Below, one piece after another: positions 16,645-23,494 of a stretch of DNA of 30,174 nt. Source of the DNA: DASSNR01 sp036278935 (GTDB taxonomy: Bacteria > Gemmatimonadota > Gemmatimonadetes > Gemmatimonadales > Gemmatimonadaceae); contig DASUKA010000126.1 in NCBI GenBank assembly GCA_036278935.1, forward strand, positions 1 through 30,174. The letters are read 5' to 3'. The notes below the pieces were generated by a model. It was not told where the DNA came from and did no database searches. It worked only from the letters and a program-made list of their open reading frames with translations. Made by a program: the position numbers and the translations under genes. The number at the start of each line of letters is the position of its first letter. Positions within the stretch are counted from its first letter, which is position 1.

Positions 16645-17430
16645 ATGGATATGCACGACAGGCTGACCGCACATGGTGGAGCGGCGGCGCGGCCCGGCGC
16701 CGAGCGCACTCGCCCCTTTCTCACGGCCGAGTGGCGCGAGCTCGCCATGCTCAACTACGCGATCGATCCGTCGGTGCTCCAGCCGCTGGTGCCCGCTGGC
16801 ACGGAGCTCGATCAGTGGAACGAGATCACCTACGTGAGCGTGGTCGGCTTCCGCTTCGTGCACGTGCGCGTGCTCGGGCTCCGCGTCCCGGCGCACACCG
16901 ATTTCGAGGAGGTGAACCTCCGCTTCTACGTGCGGCGCCACGAAGGCGGCGCCTGGCGACGCGGCGTGGTGTTCATCCGCGAGCTCGTGCCGCGCCGCGC
17001 CATCGCGCTCATGGCGCGCCTCTGGTACAACGAGCCGTACCTCGCGCTCCGCATGCGGCATCACATGGAGCGCGGGCCGGATGGCGCGGCCGCCGCGGTG
17101 CGCTACGAGTGGCGGCGCGGCGGACTATGGGAAGGGCTGGAGGTGCAGGCACGAGGCGACGCCGCACCGCTCGCCACCGGCTCCGAGGCGGAGTTCATCA
17201 CCGAGCATTATTGGGGGTACACGCGCCAGCACGATGGCTCCACGATCGAATATCGCGTGGATCACCCCCGGTGGCGCGTGTGGGACACGGCAGGCACCCG
17301 ACTCGACGCGGATGTTCGCGAGCTCTACGGCGCGCCGTTCGCCGAGGTGCTGGCGGGATCACCGCGCTCGGCGTTTCTGGCCGAGGGCTCGCCGGTGACC
17401 GTTTTCCGTCCGCGGCGGGTAAAGTCGTGA
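16645..17430 (+). CDS. DUF2071 (YqjF-like) protein
   Basis: About 261 residues of the DUF2071/YqjF family: PFLTAEWRELAMLNYAIDP at the N terminus, LVPAGTELDQWNEITYVSVV, then FEEVNLRFYVRR and the C-terminal segment around FITEHYWGYTRQ. The fold is related to acetoacetate decarboxylase-like barrels; the function of YqjF proteins is not established. The frame is open to 16582, overlapping the DUF1697 gene; I prefer ATG 16645, because the family similarity begins after it. The stop codon lies inside a GTGAGT-type repeat. Confidence 0.88.
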   Translation: MDMHDRLTAHGGAAARPGAERTRPFLTAEWRELAMLNYAIDPSVLQPLVPAGTELDQWNEITYVSVVGFRFVHVRVLGLRVPAHTDFEEVNLRFYVRRHEGGAWRRGVVFIRELVPRRAIALMARLWYNEPYLALRMRHHMERGPDGAAAAVRYEWRRGGLWEGLEVQARGDAAPLATGSEAEFITEHYWGYTRQHDGSTIEYRVDHPRWRVWDTAGTRLDADVRELYGAPFAEVLAGSPRSAFLAEGSPVTVFRPRRVKS

Positions 17431-17460
17431 GTTATGAGTCGTGAGTCGTGAGTCATGAGG
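17424..17460. repeat. GTGAGT-type short repeat block (3' of DUF2071)
   Basis: A run of 7-10 base units of the form GTCGTGAGT / TATGAGT / GTCATGAG, repeated about four times. It begins inside the last codons of the DUF2071 gene and includes its stop. Similar text occurs again at 18213-18264 and, in the opposite orientation, at about 17526-17559. Confidence 0.6.
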
Positions 17461-17475
17461 AGGTGATGGGGACTG

Positions 17476-17516
17476 GTCTTGCACGTTGAATGGGTCGCCG
17501 ATTCAACGTGCAAGAC
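17476..17516. repeat. Perfect inverted repeat (16-bp arms)
   Basis: GTCTTGCACGTTGAAT at 17476-17491 is matched by its exact reverse complement at 17501-17516, with a 9-base loop GGGTCGCCG. It lies between the convergent DUF2071 and clpP genes, so it could end both transcripts. Neither side has a T run. It could equally be a dispersed palindromic element. Confidence 0.7.
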
Positions 17517-17525
17517 TTGCCTCCG

Positions 17526-17559
17526 CACCACTCACAACGCAGAACTCACCACTCACCGC
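17526..17559. repeat. GTGAGT-type repeat, reverse orientation (3' of clpP)
   Basis: CACTCACAAC, AACTCACC and ACTCACCG follow each other; read on the minus strand these are the GGTGAGT / GTGAGTGGTGAG words seen in the other two blocks. It lies just downstream of the clpP stop. Confidence 0.45.
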
Positions 17560-17571
17560 CCGCCTCTTCTC

Positions 17572-18213
17572 CTACCCACCCCTCACACTGCCCGCCGGCT
17601 CCGCGGGTGCCCCAGCCAGCGCAGTCGGCGCGGTAATGATGTGATCGATGATCCCGTACGCCTGCGCCTCTGCCGCGGACATGAAGTACTCACGGTCGAA
17701 GTCGCGCTCGATCTGCTCCACGGGCCGGCCGGTGTGCTTGGACATCAGTGCGTTCACCTGCGTGCGCAGATGGACGATCTCCTTCGCCTGGATCTCGATA
17801 TCGGACGCGCTCCCGCCACCCCCCTGCTGACTGGGCTGGTGCTGCATGATGCGCGCGTGCGGGAGCGCCGAGCGCTTTCCAGGCGCCCCCGCGGCCAGCA
17901 GGAAGCACCCCATGCTTGCGGCGAATCCCATGCAGATGGTATTCACCGGCGCCGTCATGAACTGCATGGTGTCGTAGATGGCCAGCCCCGCTGACACACT
18001 TCCGCCCGGAGAGTTGATGTACAGATGCACGTCGCGGTCGGGGTTGTCCGCCTGCAGGAACAACAGCTGCGCGATGACGATGTTGGCCACGTCATCATTG
18101 ATCGGCGTCCCGATGAAGAGGATGCGATCCATCAGCAGGCGCGAGAAGATGTCGTACGTCCGCTCGCCGCGGCTGGATCGCTCGATCACATGAGGGGGGT
18201 AAAAGGCAGACAT
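17572..18213 (-). CDS. clpP: ATP-dependent Clp protease proteolytic subunit with Asp-to-Glu triad change
   Basis: A 213-residue ClpP. It forms the barrel-shaped peptidase that degrades proteins fed to it by ClpX or ClpA/C. Landmarks are VIERSSRGERTYDIFSRLL at the N terminus, INSPGGSV, the nucleophile S100 (GFAASMGCFLL), H125 (RIMQHQPS) and the C-terminal YGIIDHII. Aligning residue by residue with E. coli ClpP through EQIERD, the catalytic Asp position (E. coli D171) falls on E175, in DFDREYF. The loop after H125 is Gly-rich (GGGGSAS) and about one residue longer than in E. coli. No tig or clpX is next to it, so it may be an additional ClpP copy. No Shine-Dalgarno precedes ATG 18213; the leader is made of GTGAGT-type repeats. 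Confidence 0.93.
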   Translation of the reverse strand: MSAFYPPHVIERSSRGERTYDIFSRLLMDRILFIGTPINDDVANIVIAQLLFLQADNPDRDVHLYINSPGGSVSAGLAIYDTMQFMTAPVNTICMGFAASMGCFLLAAGAPGKRSALPHARIMQHQPSQQGGGGSASDIEIQAKEIVHLRTQVNALMSKHTGRPVEQIERDFDREYFMSAAEAQAYGIIDHIITAPTALAGAPAEPAGSVRGG

Positions 18214-18264
18214 GAGTCGTGGGTTATGAGTGGTGAGTTATAGGTCGTGAGTTATGAGTGGTGA
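18213..18264. repeat. GTGAGT-type repeat block (5' of clpP)
   Basis: About five units of TGAGTCGT, GGTTATGAG, TGGTGAGTTA, GTCGTGAGTTATGAG in a row, directly upstream of the clpP ATG. The same words appear at 17424-17460, on the other side of the gene. Confidence 0.6.
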
Positions 18265-18305
18265 CATGCAGGCCAGGAGCGGCGAGCGACCGCCCGCAGA
18301 GCGCG

Positions 18306-18806
18306 TCAGACCAGGCATTCGCTCAGATGCACGGCGAGCCACTCGAGCACATGGTTCCATGCAGGCGTGTAGGTCGCGGCCATCTCGGCGCGCGCGGAGA
18401 GGCGCGTGTGCGTGACGGTCACGCGCGTGCCCGGGAGATCATCCACCACCACCGGCGTGAGCTCGTAGCGGAGGATTGTAGGCGCACCATCATCCCAGCT
18501 GGCGTGCCAGCTGCACTCGATCAGGCGCGGCGGATCGACCACACGGAACTCCCCCTGGATCATGCCCTCGGCACCTTCCGCGTCGGTGGTGCGCGCGCTC
18601 CACGCTCCGCCGGCGCGGGGGTCCACCTGCCAATCGTGCGTGCGATAGCTGTCCTCGGAGCCCCACCACTCGGTCAGCTCTCGCGGATTGGTGAGCGCGT
18701 CGAAGACCTGCTCAGGCGGCGCGGCAACGTCCACCGTAGCACGCACGATGGTGCGGGCGGCGCTGGAGCGCGCTGGCGGCAGAGGGGAAGAGGGGGAAGC
18801 ACTCAT
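18306..18806 (-). CDS. SRPBCC (AHSA1/START-like) domain protein
   Basis: A 166-residue protein of the AHSA1-like SRPBCC family: TIVRATVDVAAPPEQVFDAL then ELTEWWG in the first half, and a C-terminal helix ending WNHVLEWLAVHL. These helix-grip folds bind hydrophobic ligands; function is generally unknown. The ATG at 18804-18806 overlaps the stop of the ArsR gene as ATGA, so the two are translated together. ArsR-AHSA1 pairs are a recurrent bacterial arrangement, in which the regulator probably controls both genes. The first 15 or so residues are a Ser/Pro/Ala-rich leader without signal-peptide features. Confidence 0.88.
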   Translation of the reverse strand: MSASPSSPLPPARSSAARTIVRATVDVAAPPEQVFDALTNPRELTEWWGSEDSYRTHDWQVDPRAGGAWSARTTDAEGAEGMIQGEFRVVDPPRLIECSWHASWDDGAPTILRYELTPVVVDDLPGTRVTVTHTRLSARAEMAATYTPAWNHVLEWLAVHLSECLV

Positions 18807-19156
18807 CGTTCGCGATCCTCCGTGCGCCTGGTGGCGCTTTCGAGGTGGCGTTTGAGGCTGGCGAGGTTGGCCGGCCAGAACTCCTGATACACCTGGATCC
18901 ATTCCGCGACCTCGCGCAGGGGCTGAGGCGTGAGGCGGTAGACATGTTGTCGCCCGTCACGCCCGCGGCGTTGGCGCACGAGTCGCGCGTCCCGCAGCAC
19001 GCGCAGATGCCTGGAGATGGCGGGGCGGCTGATCGCGAAGTGCGCAGCGAGCTCGGCCACGGGCGCTTCCCCCTGTCGGAGCCGGCCGAGGATGGCGCGG
19101 CGCGCGGGGTGGGCAATGGCCTGGAACGGATCGGTGCGAAGCGGAGTTGGCTGCAT
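18803..19156 (-). CDS. ArsR family transcriptional regulator
   Basis: A 117-residue winged-helix repressor. PFQAIAHPARRAILGRL starts the fold; the helix-turn-helix is VAELAAHFAISRPAISRHLR (about 33-52), followed by the wing VRQRRGRDGRQHVYRL. It has no Cys metal site of the ArsR/SmtB sensor kind, so a metal is unlikely to be the signal; this fits the non-metal ArsR subgroup found beside AHSA1 genes. It overlaps the SRPBCC gene by 4 bases. A perfect palindromic operator lies 7 bases upstream of its ATG, so it probably represses itself and its partner. No Shine-Dalgarno is seen, so the message may be leaderless. Confidence 0.92.
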   Translation of the reverse strand: MQPTPLRTDPFQAIAHPARRAILGRLRQGEAPVAELAAHFAISRPAISRHLRVLRDARLVRQRRGRDGRQHVYRLTPQPLREVAEWIQVYQEFWPANLASLKRHLESATRRTEDRER

Positions 19157-19162
19157 CTAAAG

Positions 19163-19184
19163 TGCGTAACGATTTCGTTACGCA
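19163..19184. promoter_or_regulatory. ArsR operator palindrome
   Basis: TGCGTAACGA and its exact reverse complement TCGTTACGCA, separated by TT. The GTAACGA..TCGTTAC core resembles operators of ArsR-family proteins next to AHSA1 genes. It ends 7 bases from the arsR-like ATG, a position where bound repressor would block transcription or RNA polymerase. Confidence 0.75.
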
Positions 19185-19375
19185 ATATCCGCCGCCTGCC
19201 GTGCAATGTCAAGGAATGCGAGCGGATGTCGATGTCCGAAAATGGCGAGTGCACGCGCCGCGATTCCCCTATCTTTTTCTGTACACCCTGCTCGGCGAAG
19301 AGCAGCGCCGCGCCGCTCACCCACGTCGCGACATGCCTCGTCCAGCGCCATGACCACTTTCTCCGCGCCGCCCCA

Positions 19376-19873
19376 ATGGTCTACGACACCATGCCGACTC
19401 CCGTCGGCGAGCTGCTGCTCACCGCCAACGAGGCCGGCTTGACCGGCGTCTACTTCGAGCCTCACACGCTGGAGCGGGATGCGCACCCGGAATGGCGCCC
19501 CGTGGCCACCGCAATCGGCGCGGCATCGGCGGTGCTCGCCGCGGCGCGCGAGCAGCTCGAGGCATATTTCGCCGGCGCACGTACCACCTTCGCGCTCCCG
19601 CTCGCGCCGCGTGGTACGCCCTTTCAACAACGTGTCTGGACCGCGCTGCGCAGCATCGACTTTGGGGGGACGATCAGCTACGCCGAGCTGGCGCACCGCA
19701 TCGGCATGCCCCGCGCCGTGCGCGCCGTCGGGGGAGCCAACGCGCGTAATCCGCTCCCTATCATCGTCCCGTGTCACCGCGTGATCGGTGCCGATGGCTC
19801 GCTCACCGGATTCGGTGGTGGCATTGAGCGAAAGCGGTGGCTGCTGCGGCATGAGGGGGCGCTCCTCGCGTGA
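19376..19873 (+). CDS. ogt: Methylated-DNA--protein-cysteine S-methyltransferase (Ogt/Ada C-terminal type)
   Basis: A 165-residue suicide DNA repair protein that removes O6-alkyl groups from guanine onto its own Cys. The acceptor is C133 in the hallmark IIVPCHRVIGADG; upstream are TPFQQRVWTAL, GTISYAELAHRIG and the helix-turn-helix RAVGGANARNPLP. The C-terminal LTGFGGGIERKRWLL is complete. It has the usual ribonuclease-like N-terminal domain, starting DTMPTPVGELLLTA. The frame is open far upstream (18845), but that part is antisense to arsR, so I start at ATG 19376; ATG 19391 is a less likely alternative. No Ada regulatory domain is present. It diverges from the ArsR operon with about 220 bases between. 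Confidence 0.93.
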   Translation: MVYDTMPTPVGELLLTANEAGLTGVYFEPHTLERDAHPEWRPVATAIGAASAVLAAAREQLEAYFAGARTTFALPLAPRGTPFQQRVWTALRSIDFGGTISYAELAHRIGMPRAVRAVGGANARNPLPIIVPCHRVIGADGSLTGFGGGIERKRWLLRHEGALLA

Positions 19874-20002
19874 CATCCCCAGACCGGCCCGCTCGTGCCG
19901 GAACGCCGTATATTGTCCTCATAGGTCCGCGGCCAATGCCGGCGGCCCATGACGCACCGCGTCTCGCAGGTTCCAGACCCCCGAACGCCAGCCTTCACTC
20001 CG

Positions 20003-20548
20003 ATGACCCAACCCACCTCGACCCCCTCTTCCGCTCGTGCTCCCGAATCTTCCTCACCCGCAAAGCTCCTCTACAGCGATCTGGAGATCGAGCTCGATGT
20101 CACCCGCCGCTTCCTCGAGCGCTACCCCGACGGGAAGGGCGACTGGATGCCGCACGAGAAGTCCATGAAGCTCGGTCGCCTCGCCACGCACGTCGCCGAC
20201 ATACCGCGCTATGGCAAGATGCTCCTGGAGACGGATGAAATGGATTTCGCCACGAATCGGCCCCCGCTCACGCCCGTCGATTCGGCGCAGGAGCTGCTGG
20301 CGATCTTCGATGCCAGGGCCGCGGAAACGCGCGCCACCCTCGCCGCCACGGATTATGCCTCGCTCGAGCGCCCGTGGACGATGCGCAACGGCGAGCAGGT
20401 GATCCTCTCCGCGCCAAAGGGCGCGCTGGTGCGCCGCATGATGATCAATCACCTCGTGCACCACCGCGCGCAGCTCGGCGTCTACTACCGACTGCTCGGC
20501 GTGCCCGTCCCCGGCAGCTACGGCCCGTCCGCCGACGAGCCGATCTGA
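20003..20548 (+). CDS. DinB family protein
   Basis: A 181-residue DinB-fold protein, richer in family features than the first one in the window. Metal ligands are H63 (GRLATHVADIP), H150 and H154 (INHLVHHRAQLGVYYR). The C-terminal LGVYYRLLGVPVPGSYGPS is typical of the subfamily with the HxxxHRxQLxxYLR signature. Predicted cytosolic, with no signal peptide. The frame is open to 19949, but ATG 20003 gives the usual length; no clear Shine-Dalgarno is seen. Substrate unknown, as for most of the family. Confidence 0.88.
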   Translation: MTQPTSTPSSARAPESSSPAKLLYSDLEIELDVTRRFLERYPDGKGDWMPHEKSMKLGRLATHVADIPRYGKMLLETDEMDFATNRPPLTPVDSAQELLAIFDARAAETRATLAATDYASLERPWTMRNGEQVILSAPKGALVRRMMINHLVHHRAQLGVYYRLLGVPVPGSYGPSADEPI

Positions 20549-20594
20549 GTCGAGCGCTCCTGGTCCCCGCAACGCACCGGCAATGCGCCAGCAA

Positions 20595-20667
20595 TGCACC
20601 ACAGAGACACGGAGAGGACACAGAGAAAGCGCTCAATTCTCCGTGTCCTCTCTGTCTCTGTGGTGCA
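20595..20667. repeat. ACAGAGACACGGAGA-type inverted repeat
   Basis: The left arm starts TGCACCACAGAGACACGGAG (20595) and the right arm ends with the near-complement CTCTGTCTCTGTGGTGCA (20667). Arms are about 30 bases with a few mismatches, and the loop is about AGCGCTCAATT. It lies between convergent genes and could end both transcripts. Purine-rich ACAGAGACAC hairpins of this kind recur in many environmental bacterial genomes, so a dispersed element is likely. Confidence 0.7.
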
Positions 20668-20715
20668 CTGTCGTTCTCATGCCTCTCTGGCGCGCCGCCG
20701 TTCTCTTGGCCCTCC

Positions 20716-23211
20716 CTACTCGTACCGCAGCGCTTCCACGGGGTTGATGCGCGAGGCGCGGAGCGCCGGGATGTAGCCCGCACCCAGCGCCACCACGGCC
20801 AGTACTACGGCGGCCAGCACGATGACCACCGGATTGTACCCCTGGAGCTCGAAGAGCAACGACCGCGCGAAGCGGCCGAGGGCGAGCGCGGCCGCAATGC
20901 CGATCACGCCGCCCACCAGCGTCATGAGCCCCACCTGGCGGAGCACCATGCGCCGCACCCGGCTGCCGTCGGCACCGAGGGCCATGCGCACCCCGATCTC
21001 GTTCGTCCGCTGCGCGACGGAGTACGCCAGCACGCCGTAGAGTCCCACGGCCGCGAGCAGGGTGGCCAGCACGGCGAACGAGGCCGCGAGCGTGCTGATC
21101 ATCCGATCGAGGAAGACGTTGTCCTTCACCTGCTGCGGCAATGTCTTGAGCTGCTCCACCGGGAGGTTCGGATCGAGCTGCTTCATCACGCCTGGAATGG
21201 CGCGTAGGATCGGATCGGGATCCGTCGCCGTCCGCACGTAGAAGTTCATGGCGCCCACGGCGGTATCCTGGACGTACGGCGTAAAGAACACAGGCGGCAC
21301 CGAGTCCTTCACCTGGCTGTATTTCGCATCCTTCACCAGCCCCACGATCTCGACGTCGAGCGGCCCCTTCGGGTCCATCGAGATGCGCTTGCCCACCGCG
21401 TCGCGGCCGAGGTGGAATTTCTTCGCGAACGTCTGGTTGACGATCGCCACCTTGGGTGCACCGGCACCATCGGCAATGGTGAACTCCCGCCCGGCGAGCA
21501 GCGGAATGCCCATAATGTGGAAGTAGCCGGCGCCCACTTCGTTGTAGCGCGAGTTGCTGTCGATATCGGGGCCGGAGGTGAAGCCCTGCACGGCGACGTC
21601 GGTCCCCCAGTTGCTGCCGCTGAGGATCGGGATGATCGATGCGGTCACGCCGGTGACCCCCGGAATGGCGGCAAGCTTTTCCTCCACGCGAGCGAAGAAG
21701 GCGTGCGAGCGCGCGTTCGAGTAGCCGTTGAGCGCGGGGGAGATACCGAAGGTGATGACGTGATTCGGATCGAGCCCCAGGTCCACGCGGCTCACGTTCA
21801 CCAAGCTCTTGAGAAAGAGTCCGGCCGAGATGAGCAGCGCCATCGAGAGCGCGATCTGGGCCGTGACGAGCGAGGTGCGGAAGCGCGCCGCGGAGCGCGC
21901 TCCGGAGTGCTTGCCGGTGCCTGCGCGGATGATGGACGCCAGGTCGGGCCGCGTGCTGTGCAGTGCGGGAAAGAGTCCGAAGAGCAGTCCCGTGCCTACG
22001 GCCAGGAGCGCCGTGAATCCCACCACCCCCATGTGCAGTTGGAGATCGAGCATGGTGGCCGTTTGCGCTGGCAGGAGCGACACGACGAGCCCCAGCGTCC
22101 AGCGGGCGATGAGCAGACTCGCGATGCCACCAAGCACGGCCAGCACGCACGACTCGGTGAGCAGTTGCGCCATGAGCTGCCGCCGGGTGGCGCCCAGCGC
22201 CAGACGCACCGCCATCTCGGTGGAGCGGTTGGCGGCGCGCGCCAGCAGCAGGTTCGCGATGTTGGCGCACGCGATGAGCAGCACGATCCCCGTGGTGGCG
22301 AAGAGGAGAAGGAGCGGCGTGCGGGCATTGGCGTGTACGGAGCTCTGCCCTCGGCGACCATCCTCCACCATGACCTTCCGCTGGCGGAACTGCGCCATGG
22401 TCTTGTCGCTCATCCCCTTCTGCAGCGGCGCTTCCACATCATTGATGATCGGCCGGTAGACCGCGTTCACCGCGGCGCGTGCCTGCTCGATGGAGACACC
22501 GGGCTTGAGCCGCGCAAAGAGGTAGACCCAGTAGGCCCGCCGGTTCTCGAAATTGCTGAACCCGGGGTCCAGCACCCCGTGCATCGAGATTGGCATGTAC
22601 ACCATGGGCCGGGTGCCGAGCGTGGTCCCCTCGAAGCCCTCGGGCGCCACGCCGACGATCGTCATCGATCGCCCGTTGATGATGATCTGCTGGCCCACCA
22701 CACCGGGGTCGGAGCCGAGCTGGGTGGCCCAGTAGTCGTAGCCCAGCACCGCCACGAAGTTCGCGCCGATGGTCTGGTCGTCCCGGGGCGCGAGCAGCCG
22801 ACCGAGCGCGGGCTTGATCCCGAGCACGGCGAAGTACGAGCCCGACACGAGCATCCCGTCGCCGTTCAGCGTCTGCCGGTGGTACGCCACGTTCACGCTC
22901 ACATCGCGATGCCCCGCGATCCCGCTGAAATCCGTCCGCGCCTTCTGCAGGTCGCGGAACATGGGATAGCTGAACACCACATCGCAGTCGCCCGCCTGAT
23001 TGCACGACTGGGAGCCCGGTTTGGGGCCGGGCGCCGAGAGGTTCACCAGCCGCGCCGGATGCGACACGGGGAGCGGGCGCAGGAGGATCTGGTCGAACAG
23101 CGAGTAGATGGCCGCGTTGGCGCCGATGCCGAGCGCCAGGGAGAGCACGGCGACCGTCGTCACGAACGGCGTTCTGAAGAGCGTGCAGAAGGCGAGCTTG
23201 AGATTGGCCAT
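20716..23211 (-). CDS. ADOP-type ABC transporter permease (MacB-like, FtsX domains)
   Basis: 831 residues, a duplicated permease: MacB_PCD-FtsX-MacB_PCD-FtsX. The first TM segment (TTVAVLSLALGIGANAAIYSLF) is followed by a periplasmic domain (about 50-280), three TM segments (IVLLIACANIANLLLARA onward), a second periplasmic domain (about 450-680) and a final three-TM unit beginning around AVLATLLAAVGLYGVLAYS. It ends with the usual INPVEALRYE. No ATPase is encoded nearby, as is normal for these orphan permeases. It lacks the N-terminal prefix domain present in the permease at 28751, and no PadR gene precedes it. Substrate unknown. Confidence 0.93.
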   Translation of the reverse strand: MANLKLAFCTLFRTPFVTTVAVLSLALGIGANAAIYSLFDQILLRPLPVSHPARLVNLSAPGPKPGSQSCNQAGDCDVVFSYPMFRDLQKARTDFSGIAGHRDVSVNVAYHRQTLNGDGMLVSGSYFAVLGIKPALGRLLAPRDDQTIGANFVAVLGYDYWATQLGSDPGVVGQQIIINGRSMTIVGVAPEGFEGTTLGTRPMVYMPISMHGVLDPGFSNFENRRAYWVYLFARLKPGVSIEQARAAVNAVYRPIINDVEAPLQKGMSDKTMAQFRQRKVMVEDGRRGQSSVHANARTPLLLLFATTGIVLLIACANIANLLLARAANRSTEMAVRLALGATRRQLMAQLLTESCVLAVLGGIASLLIARWTLGLVVSLLPAQTATMLDLQLHMGVVGFTALLAVGTGLLFGLFPALHSTRPDLASIIRAGTGKHSGARSAARFRTSLVTAQIALSMALLISAGLFLKSLVNVSRVDLGLDPNHVITFGISPALNGYSNARSHAFFARVEEKLAAIPGVTGVTASIIPILSGSNWGTDVAVQGFTSGPDIDSNSRYNEVGAGYFHIMGIPLLAGREFTIADGAGAPKVAIVNQTFAKKFHLGRDAVGKRISMDPKGPLDVEIVGLVKDAKYSQVKDSVPPVFFTPYVQDTAVGAMNFYVRTATDPDPILRAIPGVMKQLDPNLPVEQLKTLPQQVKDNVFLDRMISTLAASFAVLATLLAAVGLYGVLAYSVAQRTNEIGVRMALGADGSRVRRMVLRQVGLMTLVGGVIGIAAALALGRFARSLLFELQGYNPVVIVLAAVVLAVVALGAGYIPALRASRINPVEALRYE

Positions 23212-23453
23212 GGATCACCCGGATGCGCGTTACGCCATGGCCGGTTGTGCATGGCCACGCCCAGCGAAGAGCGACTGGCGAGAGCCGCCAGGCAGGGTCA
23301 GACGGCTATCGCGGCAACTCGCTACCCTACGGCACGCGCGCGTTCAGGTGTCAGCCGCGCGGTGCCTCTGGAGGTAGACACTCCGCGGGCGCGGAAGGTT
23401 GGAGGGCGAGGTGGATGGGGTGAGTCAGCGCCGAGCCGTCTCGGGGGCCTCTC

Positions 23454-23490
23454 CATCACGATCGCGGCGACCACCGTCGCGATCGTGATG
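23454..23490 (-). terminator. Hairpin downstream of the UbiD gene
   Basis: CATCACGATCGCG and its exact complement CGCGATCGTGATG (13-bp arms, 11-base loop) start 5 bases after the UbiD stop. No T run follows on the minus strand. The rest of the 283-base gap to the ADOP gene holds nothing else I can identify. Confidence 0.55.
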
Positions 23491-23494
23491 CGGC

